Assembly: GCA_016124635.1 (NCBI GenBank)
Contig: WGNJ01000018.1
Coordinates: 124,001-188,000, forward strand
Direction of reading: 5' to 3'
DNA: 64,000 nt
Source: Alphaproteobacteria bacterium
GTDB taxonomy: Bacteria; Pseudomonadota; Alphaproteobacteria; Micropepsales; Micropepsaceae
Every line of letters starts with the position of its first letter. The stretch's first letter is position 1. A program made the translations under genes and the position numbers. The notes under the pieces were generated by a model. The model saw nothing but the letters and a program-made list of their open reading frames with translations, made no database searches and was not told the DNA's origin. This document shows positions 9,440 to 17,757 of this stretch, piece after piece.

Positions 9440-9901
9440 ATGGAAACCTTTGCCGCATGCGGCGCAGCCTTTCTCATTTCCGTGCTCTGGTTCGACTTGA
9501 TGTTCGATGTGCAGGTTCGCGGTACGCCACGCGGCCAGCCCATACCGGCACCCGCGCTGCAGTCGATCGCCTCATACTATCGGCGCGTGACGACCGATGC
9601 GCGTCCGATGAACTTGCTGGTTGCGGCCGTGATGCTGGCAACGCTGATGTTGCTCGTTGCCGAACTCGCGACCGGAAGCGTTCCGGTATGGATCGCAGGG
9701 CTGTCACTCGCGGCAGCGCTGTCCGCGATTGGTTTTGCGCGCGTGCGCATCGTGCCGGATGCGGTTCGGCTCGGTCGCGGGGCGGATACCATCCAAGAAC
9801 AATCACGCTTGGCGCGTTCGATTTTCCTCGGCCACCTTTACTGTCTCGGGGCGATGGTGATCGTCCTCGCGTTGCAGCTCGGCGTGCCGTGGTTGGCGTA
9901 G
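9440..9901 (+). CDS. Small four-helix membrane protein, function unknown
   Basis: The 153-aa protein has about four hydrophobic helices (residues roughly 5-22, 57-78, 82-98 and 128-150) and a conserved-looking cytoplasmic or periplasmic segment YYRRVTTDARPMN. It starts 3 nt after the FAD-dehydrogenase stop, so co-translation is likely. I do not recognise the family. Its position suggests it partners the flavoprotein, for example as a membrane anchor or electron-transfer partner, but no heme ligand pattern is obvious. Confidence 0.7.
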   Translation: METFAACGAAFLISVLWFDLMFDVQVRGTPRGQPIPAPALQSIASYYRRVTTDARPMNLLVAAVMLATLMLLVAELATGSVPVWIAGLSLAAALSAIGFARVRIVPDAVRLGRGADTIQEQSRLARSIFLGHLYCLGAMVIVLALQLGVPWLA

Positions 9902-10066
9902 CTTAGGCGCCGCCCGAAGCGTCACGATCGACCGCCCTCCGGATAGGCGGGATGCAGGTTGGCCACGCGCTTGGGGAAACGCGCAAAACCGAGCATTTGT
10001 GCGCGTTTGCGCACTCCCTGGCGCCTTTGCAGGGGCGGGTTCCCCGCGTAGCATTGCGAATCCGCC

Positions 10067-12331
10067 ATGGCAGATGCGACACGCAAACTGGCCACGATCG
10101 TGGCTCTCGACGTTGCCGGTTACTCCGCGCGCACGGAGGCCGACGAGGCAGGCACGACCGCCGAAGTCGCTGCCCTGCATAAGGAAGTCGCCGCAATCGC
10201 GCAGCGGCACGGCGGGCGCGTGTTCAATACGGCGGGCGACGGCTTCATGCTCGAGTTCCCATCGAGCCTGCTCGCCGTCGAAGCGGCATTCGAACTTGCC
10301 GAAACCTGCAATCCCAAAGTGCGCGTCGGCGTGCATCTGGGCGACGTGATGGTGCAGCCGAACGGCGACTTGCTCGGTCATGGCGTCAATGTCGCCGCGC
10401 GATTGATGGCACAAGCAGCGCCCGGAACGGTTCTCGTCTCCGCCGACGTCCGGCGCATGATGCGCGGACCGCTCGCGCATTCGTTGCGCTCTCGCGGCAC
10501 GATCAAATTGCCGAAGATGTCGGAGACGATCGAAGTCTTCACCTTCCTGCCGGAAGCGCCGCCGCGGCGCACGATCAAAGCGCGGCTCAACTATCTCTCG
10601 GCTCTGTTTCATGCGCGCGTGCCGCCGCGCGTCGCACTCGCCGGCGGCGCGCTCATCGTCGCGGCGCTCGCCGTCGGAGCCACACTGTTTCTGCTGCGCG
10701 CCGTGCCGTCCGAATCCGACGTGCCTTTCGCGTCCGTCGCGGTGATGCCGTTCGAGAGCCTGAGCTCGCAGAAAGAGGCGAAGTATTTTGCGGTCGGAAT
10801 CCAAGACGAGATACTGACGCGGCTTGCCAAGATCGGCTCGCTGAAAGTCATCTCGCGCACGTCGACCGCGCAGCTGGCGAGCCGGCCCGACAACCTGCAA
10901 GACATCGCGCGCCAGCTCGGCGTCGCGAACATCCTCGAAGGCAGCGTGCAGCGCGAAGGCGATACGGTGCGCGTGAACGTGCAGCTGATCCGCGCCTCTT
11001 CCGGCGATCACCTCTGGGCCGATACCTTCGACCGCAAGCTCGACGATATCTTCAGCGTGCAGAGCGATATCGCCGTTTCCATCGCGGCGGCGCTGAATGC
11101 GACGGTCACCGAGGAAGAGAAGAAGGAGATCGCGCTCCAATCGACGACAGTACCCGGCGCATACGATGCCTATCTGCGCGGGCTGTCGGCCTTGCACGAC
11201 CGTACCGGCATGGACAAAGCAACGGCGGCCTTCCACGACGCGATCGCGCTCGACGACAATTTCGCGCTCGCCTGGGCCTATGTCGCGCGGCTGGAGTCGC
11301 AGATCTATGCCTGGCGGGAGGCGACGCCGGAGCAGCATGATCGCGCACAAGTGGCGCTCGAAAAGGCTTCCCGCCAGCCGGACCTGCCGGAGGTGCAGCT
11401 CGCTCAAGGCTTCTACGCTCTCTACGTCGAGAAGGACTACGGCAAGGCTCGCGAGCAGTTCGAGAAGGTGCATGCGACTTGGCCGAACGACATCGAGAGC
11501 TTCCTCGCGCTCGGTTCGATCGCGCGCCGCCAGGAGCGGTGGGTGGAAAGCCGCTCGTATTACGAACAGGCCGTCGCGCTCGACCCACTGCGCGTCGACC
11601 TACGATCGAACCTGCTCAGTGTGCTCGTCGCGACGCGCGATCTCAAAGCGGCGCTGGCGGCGGCAGACGACGCGCTCGTTCGTTGGCCGACCAATGTCGG
11701 CCTGGTCGCGGCGAAAGTGCGGATATTGCAGAACCTCGGCAGGCTCGACGAAGCCGACGCGCTGTTGAAGCCGCTGCGCTCGCGCCCGGAACGTTATGTG
11801 ACCAGACGGATCGTCTCGCAGGCGCTCTACAGCCGCAAATACGATGATGCCATTGGGACGCTGCAGACCTTGGTAGCGCAAGAGACCGACGCGCTCGACG
11901 CAGCACGCCTCAAGGTGGATCTCGGCTACTTGCTAGCGCTGAAGGGAGACGCGGCGGCCGCAACGCAAGACCTCACAAGTGCGCGCGACGCGCTCGCCGC
12001 CGAATATCAGCGGCAGCCGAAGAACGCCGGCGTGCTTCACTCGTTGGCCTGGGCCTATTGCTATCTGGGCGATCGCGCGAAGGCGGAGGACTATGTTCAG
12101 CGCGCGATGGAAGTCTCACCCATCGCTCACTCGCGCTACGAAGACTCGCAGATGCGCATCTGGGCCTATTTCGGCGACGCCGATCGTGCGATCGGCGCCC
12201 TCGAACGTCTGCAACAGATGCCGAGCGGCTACTACACGCCGGCCATACTTCGCCTCGACCCCATCTTCGACAAGGTGCGCGGCGACCCGCGCTTCAAGGC
12301 CCTCGCCGCCGAAGACGCGAAAGTGAACTGA
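10067..12331 (+). CDS. Class III adenylate/guanylate cyclase fused to TolB-like and TPR domains
   Basis: The 754-aa protein has a class III cyclase homology domain at about residues 1-165. Both metal Asp residues are present (D15 in ALDVAGYS, D58 in TAGDGF), and the Asn/Arg transition-state pair sits in GVNVAARL. A hydrophobic segment at about 195-215 looks like one membrane helix. Next comes a TolB-like domain (SVAVMPFESLSS, EILTRLAKIGSLKVISRTS), then TPR repeats to the end. The usual substrate-specifying Lys position before the second Asp is Asn54, so ATP versus GTP preference is open. The architecture is common in Rhizobiales-type genomes. The cyclase end is probably cytosolic and the TPR part across the membrane. 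Confidence 0.9.
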   Translation: MADATRKLATIVALDVAGYSARTEADEAGTTAEVAALHKEVAAIAQRHGGRVFNTAGDGFMLEFPSSLLAVEAAFELAETCNPKVRVGVHLGDVMVQPNGDLLGHGVNVAARLMAQAAPGTVLVSADVRRMMRGPLAHSLRSRGTIKLPKMSETIEVFTFLPEAPPRRTIKARLNYLSALFHARVPPRVALAGGALIVAALAVGATLFLLRAVPSESDVPFASVAVMPFESLSSQKEAKYFAVGIQDEILTRLAKIGSLKVISRTSTAQLASRPDNLQDIARQLGVANILEGSVQREGDTVRVNVQLIRASSGDHLWADTFDRKLDDIFSVQSDIAVSIAAALNATVTEEEKKEIALQSTTVPGAYDAYLRGLSALHDRTGMDKATAAFHDAIALDDNFALAWAYVARLESQIYAWREATPEQHDRAQVALEKASRQPDLPEVQLAQGFYALYVEKDYGKAREQFEKVHATWPNDIESFLALGSIARRQERWVESRSYYEQAVALDPLRVDLRSNLLSVLVATRDLKAALAAADDALVRWPTNVGLVAAKVRILQNLGRLDEADALLKPLRSRPERYVTRRIVSQALYSRKYDDAIGTLQTLVAQETDALDAARLKVDLGYLLALKGDAAAATQDLTSARDALAAEYQRQPKNAGVLHSLAWAYCYLGDRAKAEDYVQRAMEVSPIAHSRYEDSQMRIWAYFGDADRAIGALERLQQMPSGYYTPAILRLDPIFDKVRGDPRFKALAAEDAKVN

Positions 12332-12438
12332 CGTCTCTCCTTGCGGGCAGAGAGACAAGACTCCCGTAGCGGCGGCGCGAGGCAGAGCGACGCTGATGAC
12401 AAATCTGCCAACGTCGGGCGCGCAGCGTCCGTGCCCGC

Positions 12439-12888
12439 CTAAATCCAGGGATCAATGATGCCCATCGCGGCGGCGATCAAACAGATCGGGACTGTCAATG
12501 CCGCCACATATGAGAGCTGGCGCATGCCATCCGCGAACGTAGCGTTCGGCACTTTGGCGAAGGCCTTGTTCTCGATGTCGCGCAGCGGCGGGACTACCCA
12601 AACCAGCACGTTGCTCAGCATTAGTGCCAACGGAATTCCTGCGAAGATCGCCGCGATTACAATAAGCGCGGGCGCCGGGCCAGGCATGTGGCGACCGAGT
12701 GTGCCCGGATGAAGCAGTTCGTGAAGCGCAAATCCGGCATACAAGAGTGTGCCGCAAACGCTGAGTATGCTGGCGGCGACGATCAAGAGCTTTGCGGTTG
12801 CGGCCCACGCCGGAATGGAAGCCCTTGCTGCCTGCCGCTGCTCGAACTCCTCGCCATATTTCCGGAGACGGTCGCGAAGCCTTCTCAT
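12439..12888 (-). CDS. Small membrane protein, function unknown
   Basis: The 149-aa protein has a basic N-terminus (RRLRDRLRKYGEEFEQRQ) and three to four hydrophobic helices, with AAMGIIDPWI at the C-terminus. ATG at 12888 lies 2 nt after the stop of the crotonase gene; a TTG two codons upstream would overlap it. It therefore appears to be the last gene of the alpha/beta-hydrolase and crotonase operon. I do not recognise a family. Confidence 0.65.
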   Translation of the reverse strand: MRRLRDRLRKYGEEFEQRQAARASIPAWAATAKLLIVAASILSVCGTLLYAGFALHELLHPGTLGRHMPGPAPALIVIAAIFAGIPLALMLSNVLVWVVPPLRDIENKAFAKVPNATFADGMRQLSYVAALTVPICLIAAAMGIIDPWI

Positions 12889-12890
12889 CC

Positions 12891-13694
12891 TCAATCAGTA
12901 AACTTTGGTGGCCGCTTTTCCAGGTTCGACATCACCGCTTCGACTTGATTGGGTTTGCCGCCTAGGGCTTCCTGCTCCGCCGACTCCATCATCAGTCCTT
13001 CGGCGATGGGCGCGAAGGGCGTCGTATTGAGCAAACGCTTGGCGGCGCGGATGGCGTCCGGGCTCTTGTTGGCGATCTCGCGCGCGGTCGCCAGCGCTTC
13101 GGCGCGCGGGTCTGAGGCGATCCGGGTTATGATGCCGAGGCGCGCGCCCTCCTCCGCCGTGAAGACACGACCGGTGTAGGTGAGTTCGCGCACGATGTCG
13201 TCGCGCACCAGAGTGCGCAGCAGCTGCGTACCCGCCATATCCGGCACCAGGCCCCATTTGATCTCCATGATCGAGAGCTTCGTGTCGGGCGCGGCGTAGC
13301 GCATGTCGGCGCCGAGCATCACCTGGAAGCCGCCGCCGAAGGCGACGCCATGCACCGCCGCGATCACAGGCACCGGCACCTCGCGCCAAACCCAAGCCGC
13401 GTATTGCGGGCGATTGGCGATGCCGTTGGTGCGCGTGGTCAAGCGGCCGATGGCGCTACGCGACGGATCGCGCGCACCCATGCGCTGGAAGTTGCCCATG
13501 TCGAGCCCGGCGCAGAAGGCGCGGCCCTCACCGGAGATGACGACGCAGCGCACGCCGCGTTCCGTCTTCACCCGATCGCCGGTGGCGATCAGCGCCTCGA
13601 ACATCGCGTCGTCGAGCGCGTTCATCTTGTCGGCGCGCACGAGCCGCACGTCGGCGACGCCGTTGTCGATCGAGACGGTGACGCGATCGTTCAT
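12891..13694 (-). CDS. Enoyl-CoA hydratase/isomerase family protein (crotonase)
   Basis: The 267-aa protein has the crotonase fold markers: N-terminal LVRADKMNALDDAMFEAL, the first oxyanion loop GEGRAFCAGLDM and the second AVHGVAFGGGFQVMLGADMR. The family hydrates, isomerises or cleaves acyl-CoA substrates. One usual catalytic acidic position falls in IKWGLVPDMAG, where Asp is present, but the exact reaction cannot be assigned. Its start overlaps the stop of the upstream hydrolase by 4 bp (ATGA), so the two are coupled and probably act on related acyl or ester compounds. Confidence 0.9.
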   Translation of the reverse strand: MNDRVTVSIDNGVADVRLVRADKMNALDDAMFEALIATGDRVKTERGVRCVVISGEGRAFCAGLDMGNFQRMGARDPSRSAIGRLTTRTNGIANRPQYAAWVWREVPVPVIAAVHGVAFGGGFQVMLGADMRYAAPDTKLSIMEIKWGLVPDMAGTQLLRTLVRDDIVRELTYTGRVFTAEEGARLGIITRIASDPRAEALATAREIANKSPDAIRAAKRLLNTTPFAPIAEGLMMESAEQEALGGKPNQVEAVMSNLEKRPPKFTD

Positions 13695-14590
13695 TTCGAT
13701 TGCCCCACGCGCGCGTTGAGCCAGGCCGTCGCATTGCCGATGGCGTCGTGACCCTCTGTCAGAAAGCCGGAGAAGATGTGCCAGACATGCGGCATATGCG
13801 GCCAGACTTCGAGCTTCACCTCGACGTCGGCGGCGGCCGCCTTCTGTGCGAGCGTGATCGAGTCGTCCAGCAACACCTCGGCCGAGCCGACTTGGATCAG
13901 GAGCGGCGGCAAGCCGGCGAGGCTCGCGTTGACGGGCGATGCGAGGCCTTCACCGCGGCGCGCGCCTGCGTACGCCTTCGCATAGTTGTGCAAACCGTCG
14001 GCGGTCACGATCAAGTCGCTCTCAGCCTTGCTCTTGAGCGAAGCCCCTCGCCCTTCGAGATCGACCCAGGGCGAGATCGGCCAGGCGGCGGCCGGAAGCG
14101 CAATCTTCTTGTCGCGCAATGCGAGCAACGTCGCGACGGTTAGTCCGCCGCCGGCGGAGTCGCCCGCGATCGCGATGTGCGACGGCTTGATGCCTTCCTT
14201 CAGCAAGAACTGATACGCGGCGACCGCATCGTCGATCGCCGCCGGATATTTGTTCTCGGGCCCCAGCCGATAGTCGATCGCGAGCACGCGCCCTTTGAAC
14301 GATTTGGCGATCTGCGCCACGAGCGTGCGATGCGTTTTCAAGGACCCCGCGCAGTAGCCGCCGCCGTGTAGATAAAGGAGAACACGGTCTTGTGATGCGT
14401 CAGCAGTCTGCGACCACTCGGCGGCCATGTCGCCGATTTTCAATGCCGTCGTGGAGACGCCTTCGACGGGCGGCAATGCTTCCAGCGCCGCTTCCATATT
14501 TGCACGAGCCTTGGGCCAGTCGTCCGTCGGGCCCTCTTTCGGGATGGCACGCAGCATCGAATTCACCATCTCAAGCTCGGCAGCGCTCAT
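13691..14590 (-). CDS. Alpha/beta hydrolase, hormone-sensitive-lipase family esterase
   Basis: The 299-aa protein shows the HSL-family oxyanion motif HGGGY (residues 75-79) and the nucleophile elbow GDSAGG (Ser145). Plausible Asp and His partners lie in the C-terminal part (VLLDDS and PHMPHVWH). Family members hydrolyse short- to medium-chain carboxyl esters. No signal peptide is present, so the enzyme is cytosolic. It is the first gene of an operon with a crotonase and a small membrane protein and is divergent from a secreted-protein gene. Confidence 0.9.
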   Translation of the reverse strand: MSAAELEMVNSMLRAIPKEGPTDDWPKARANMEAALEALPPVEGVSTTALKIGDMAAEWSQTADASQDRVLLYLHGGGYCAGSLKTHRTLVAQIAKSFKGRVLAIDYRLGPENKYPAAIDDAVAAYQFLLKEGIKPSHIAIAGDSAGGGLTVATLLALRDKKIALPAAAWPISPWVDLEGRGASLKSKAESDLIVTADGLHNYAKAYAGARRGEGLASPVNASLAGLPPLLIQVGSAEVLLDDSITLAQKAAAADVEVKLEVWPHMPHVWHIFSGFLTEGHDAIGNATAWLNARVGQSK

Positions 14591-14764
14591 GGCGGCGTCT
14601 CCTCTGGTTTCCGTTCAGGCCACCTTCGCACCCTTTGGCCGGTTGTGTCATTCCCCGGCCGCACGAATTCGCCCTCATGCCGTCGCCTGCCTCCCCTGGC
14701 GACAGGCGCCCCGAACTCGGCTAGGCTCCGCGCCCTTCGAAGCTAGATAGCGATGGGGTACAGA

Positions 14765-15061
14765 ATGAAGTTGAGGCTTTTGGTTGGCGGCTTGGCGTTG
14801 TTGGCCGCCGCCGCAGGTACGTCGTTCGCCGACACGCCTGCAACGACTGAGACACCCGCAGCGACACCGGCGACGTCAAGCGGCGACTCGCAAACGCCGG
14901 CAACGGAGACACCCGCGACGACCGACGGGCAGACTGCTGGCCAGCCGGATCCGAACGAGAAGATCTGCAAGAAGGACGAGACGACGGGCTCGCGCATTTC
15001 CAAGGTCTGCAAGACACGCAAAGAGTGGGAAGACGACGCGAAGAACGACAACGGTTTCTGA
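14765..15061 (+). CDS. Small secreted protein with a two-Cys C-terminal motif
   Basis: The 98-aa protein has a signal peptide (MKLRLLVGGLALLAAAAGTS, cleavage near SFA-DT), then a Thr/Ala/Pro-rich linker of about 45 residues. The short conserved C-terminal motif is EKICKKDETTGSRISKVCKT followed by EWED. The spacing of the two cysteines suggests a disulfide in the periplasm. Proteins with this C-TGSR-C-EWE pattern are widespread small exported proteins in alphaproteobacteria with no known role. The ATG at 14765 was preferred over an ATG four codons upstream because it directly starts the signal peptide and follows a G-rich stretch. A strong terminator follows. Confidence 0.75.
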   Translation: MKLRLLVGGLALLAAAAGTSFADTPATTETPAATPATSSGDSQTPATETPATTDGQTAGQPDPNEKICKKDETTGSRISKVCKTRKEWEDDAKNDNGF

Positions 15062-15091
15062 AGTCGTCCGTCGGACAAGCCAGTGATCGAA

Positions 15092-15120
15092 GGGCCTCGT
15101 TCAAGCGAGGCCCTTTTTTT
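15092..15120 (+). terminator. Rho-independent terminator
   Basis: GGGCCTCG (15092-15099) pairs with CGAGGCCC (15106-15113) across a 6-nt loop and is followed by seven T residues. It lies 30 bp after the small secreted-protein gene and abuts the 3' end of the convergent monooxygenase gene. Confidence 0.92.
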
Positions 15121-15121
15121 G

Positions 15122-15433
15122 TCACGAGCTCGCTCGCGCCGACACGAAGGGAGCCTCGTAGTGCTCGACCGTCGGGAACGGATCGTAGAAATGATGCAAG
15201 AGAGTGCGCCACTCCTTGTAGCGATCGGAGCCGCGAAAACCGACGGTATGATCTTCGAGCGTGCGCCACTCGACGAGGAGCAAATAGCGGTTCGGCGTTT
15301 CGACACATTTGCGTACCGCAAGGCTCATGAAGCCCGGGCTCGCGGCGATCAGCGCCTTGGCCTCGAGCATGGCCGCCTCGAACGCTCGTTCTTGGCCGGC
15401 ACGGACATTTAGAATTGCTGTTTCCAGGATCAT
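15122..15433 (-). CDS. Antibiotic biosynthesis monooxygenase (ABM) domain protein
   Basis: The 103-aa single-domain protein has the ferredoxin-like ABM pattern: MILETAILNVRAGQERAFE, then SPGFMSLAVRKCVE, YLLLVEWRTLEDHT and a C-terminal FYDPFPTVEHYE. The family includes cofactor-free monooxygenases and heme-degrading enzymes, but many members have no known substrate. The start was set at 15433, where the family N-terminus begins; the eight extra codons upstream are not conserved. It lies between a terminator and the tRNA-Gln gene. Confidence 0.85.
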   Translation of the reverse strand: MILETAILNVRAGQERAFEAAMLEAKALIAASPGFMSLAVRKCVETPNRYLLLVEWRTLEDHTVGFRGSDRYKEWRTLLHHFYDPFPTVEHYEAPFVSARASS

Positions 15434-15571
15434 GATGCGAACTGTCAGCCAGCGCACACGCGCCTGGCAAGAGCGTCAAAATTGGGCCATTGCCTTGGCC
15501 CACGTGCGCCCGTATGGTCCCGCGCCTTCAGACGGGCGGCTTCGCGCCTGCCCCATGATTCCAGCGCCAGT

Positions 15572-15646
15572 TGGGGTATAGCCAAGCGGTAAGGCAGCGG
15601 ATTTTGATTCCGCCATTCCCAGGTTCGAATCCTGGTACCCCAGCCA
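15572..15646 (+). tRNA. tRNA-Gln (anticodon TTG)
   Basis: A 75-nt cloverleaf: acceptor stem TGGGGTA/TACCCCA (15572-15578 with 15636-15642), anticodon stem GCGGA/TCCGC with loop TTTTGAT giving anticodon TTG, T-arm CCCAGG TTCGAAT CCTGG, and an encoded CCA end (15644-15646). The 3' part is the integration site of the genomic island that follows. Confidence 0.96.
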
Positions 15647-15650
15647 CTTC
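15629..15650 (+). repeat. attL: 22-bp direct repeat in the tRNA-Gln 3' end
   Basis: The 22 bp from 15629 to 15650 (T-arm 3' strand, acceptor 3' strand, CCA and four following bases) recur exactly at 42101-42122. This is the standard footprint of a tyrosine integrase using a tRNA 3' end. The integrase gene lies 70 bp inside it. Confidence 0.92.
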
Positions 15651-15719
15651 ACACCTAAACCCCTGAACTCAATCGCAGATCGAGCGCGCCCTTCGTTAAC
15701 TCTAGAGGGTTCTCTCGGA

Positions 15720-17414
15720 ATGCTCCCACATTGCTCCCACATCGCCCTGAAGAGAGGGGTCTATTTCTTCCGCCGGCGCGTCCCTGGGGACCGCGGCGCC
15801 GAGGTCACTATCTCCCTCCGCACGCGATCGTTTAGAGAGGCTCAATGGCTTGCAGCCTCTCTCAGCTCTTCATTTGATCGAATGGTGCGTGAATTGGGGG
15901 ATGATCCCAACATATCCGAGATCGTTCGGGCGTTCCTCAAGCGGCAGCTGGACTTCGACCTGGCTCATCGTGCGAGTTCCAACGGCAAGGGCATTTACCC
16001 GCCATACGAGCTGCGCGAAGACGACTTGAAGTTTTTGGATGCAGAGATTGCTTCAGCGCGCATCGAGCTTCGGGATCGGCTGTACGATCACCAGGGCCCC
16101 CTCATTGATGAGATTATGGAGAAATACACTGTACCCACCCATCTCCGGCAGGTACTCGCGCATGGCATTTTGAGGGCTAGGCTCGAGGCACTTGAGATAA
16201 TCAGGGAACGCACGCTCAGCGATTCATCGTCGCTACTTCGAGACGATGAACGTGCCGAAGTGATTGCACCATTGTCACGAAAAGCTGAACCCGCACTGAA
16301 GGCGCCCGACAACCTGGGGCCAATGCTATCCGCCGTTCTCCCTGATTTCCTTACTGCAATGACGGAGGACGTTGGCTGGAGCGGTCAGACACGAGCGCAA
16401 AACGAGGCGACCTATGAGCTGTTCCTTCGCGTCTGCGGCGACGAGGCCATCATATCCTATGAACGACGCCACCTTGGAGATTTCTATAATCTGCTGAGGA
16501 GGCTGCCCGCGTTATACGCAAAGTCGCCCGCCTACCGAGGCAAGTCCGTTACGGAAATCGTGCAGCTTGGGGAGAGCCAGGGAGCCGAGCGACTTGCGAT
16601 GCGCACCATCAAACGGCACTTCGCAGCACTACACCGGCTCTTCGGCTACCTGAAGCGGCAAGGTCTTTACTCCGCTGAGAATCCGGCTGCAGATTTCGAG
16701 TTCCCGACGCAAGGACGCGCAAATCAGAAGCGCAAAATGTGGGAAGGCGAAGCGCTCACAAAGCTCTTCTCGTCGCCCGTTTGGGCGGGCTGTAAGTCGA
16801 AGGACCGGCGCTCGATTGCCGGATCCGAAGTGATTTTCGACGAGCGGTATTGGCTCCCCATCCTCGGCCTCTTCCATGGCAATCGGCTAGAAGAGTTCGC
16901 TCAGCTTCGTCGCGGCGACGTCCGCCAAGAAGCCGGTGTGTGGTTCTTCGACATCCACGATGAGGGGGAGCGTCAGCTCAAGAATGAGCAATCGCAACGC
17001 CGCGTGCCCGTTCACCCGAAGGTTCTCGAATTGAATTTCGTCGACTATGTGAAGTCGATCTCTCATGCGCCCGAAGCGCTACTCTTCCCCGATCTGACAC
17101 CGGGCGGGCCGGACAAGAAGCTCGGTTATCATTTCACGAAGTGGTGGACGACTTACCGGCGTAAGGTCGGCGTATACGAGAAGGGACTCGACTATCACTC
17201 GTTCAGACATGGAGTGACGACGAAGCTATATGGGGCGGATGTTTCGGAGCCGCTCGTAGACGAACTAACAGGACATGAGGGTCAGTCGACAAGCCGGAGG
17301 GTTTACAAAAAAGATCTTCCGCTGCGCATGCTCTACGAGGCTATTTCAAAAGTGTCATGGCCCGAGGTCGAAGGATTGTTGTCAAAGTTCGGGAGCCCGT
17401 TGGAACGAGATTGA
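15720..17414 (+). CDS. Tyrosine-recombinase integrase of the genomic island
   Basis: The 564-aa integrase has an N-terminal arm-binding region (GVYFFRRRVPGD), a central SAM-like core-binding domain and a C-terminal catalytic domain. Catalytic residues can be read as Arg in LFHGNRLEEFAQLRRGDV, HSFRHG (His and Arg), GHEG and the nucleophile Tyr in RRVYKKDL. It starts 70 bp downstream of attL and reads away from the tRNA, so it is the integrase expected to insert and excise the 26.5-kb element. The ATG at 15720 is immediately followed by an 18-bp sequence that also occurs near attR. No excisionase was recognised beside it. Confidence 0.93.
   Translation: MLPHCSHIALKRGVYFFRRRVPGDRGAEVTISLRTRSFREAQWLAASLSSSFDRMVRELGDDPNISEIVRAFLKRQLDFDLAHRASSNGKGIYPPYELREDDLKFLDAEIASARIELRDRLYDHQGPLIDEIMEKYTVPTHLRQVLAHGILRARLEALEIIRERTLSDSSSLLRDDERAEVIAPLSRKAEPALKAPDNLGPMLSAVLPDFLTAMTEDVGWSGQTRAQNEATYELFLRVCGDEAIISYERRHLGDFYNLLRRLPALYAKSPAYRGKSVTEIVQLGESQGAERLAMRTIKRHFAALHRLFGYLKRQGLYSAENPAADFEFPTQGRANQKRKMWEGEALTKLFSSPVWAGCKSKDRRSIAGSEVIFDERYWLPILGLFHGNRLEEFAQLRRGDVRQEAGVWFFDIHDEGERQLKNEQSQRRVPVHPKVLELNFVDYVKSISHAPEALLFPDLTPGGPDKKLGYHFTKWWTTYRRKVGVYEKGLDYHSFRHGVTTKLYGADVSEPLVDELTGHEGQSTSRRVYKKDLPLRMLYEAISKVSWPEVEGLLSKFGSPLERD
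15724..15741 (+). repeat. 18-bp direct repeat, copy 1 (at integrase start)
   Basis: TCCCACATTGCTCCCACA at 15724-15741 recurs exactly at 42022-42039 in the same orientation, 79 bp left of attR. It itself contains a TCCCACA / TCCCACA tandem. It may be an integrase or accessory-factor arm site, or a scar of an earlier integration. Confidence 0.6.
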
Positions 17415-17511
17415 ACGCCGAGCATTTTAGTTATGCGGGCGCGGCTGCGCGTCGTTGCAACGCCGGAGCTTAAGCGACGTTTGAGCCCTATGCCGGCCAG
17501 TGAATGGGCGC

Positions 17512-17757
17512 TCATTTGCCTTTTGGCTGCGTGTCTTTTCCAGACTCGAGTTTTCCAGACTCAAGCAATTTGGCACGATATCGTTCGATCGCTATTGGGC
17601 TAGCGCGCATAGCGGGAAATCGCTCTCGAAGCGTGACAAGGTCGTCGACCGTGCAGCCAAATTCTCCGGCCAATTCTTTCCAATTGGCGCCGGCTCTCAG
17701 CCGCTCGTTCACATAGGCAGCCGCTTTCTTTTGGTCCAGCTCATTATCCAACGGCAC
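17512..17757 (-). CDS. Small hypothetical protein with HTH-like segment
   Basis: The 81-aa protein reads from GTG at 17757, which overlaps the end of the upstream membrane-protein gene by 14 bp and follows GAACAAGG. It contains KKAAAYVNERLRAGANWKEL and then AGEFGCTVDDLVTLRERFP, a helix pattern resembling an HTH, and a charged C-terminus. The longer frame upstream only shadows the neighbouring gene. Function unknown; coupling suggests it works with the membrane protein. Confidence 0.5.
   Translation of the reverse strand: MPLDNELDQKKAAAYVNERLRAGANWKELAGEFGCTVDDLVTLRERFPAMRASPIAIERYRAKLLESGKLESGKDTQPKGK

Noticed and set aside
9803-11473. 556-aa minus-strand reading frame opposite the cyclase gene
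   Set aside because: It is an antisense shadow in GC-rich DNA: Arg/Ala/His-rich, no domain, and the plus strand holds a complete multi-domain cyclase.
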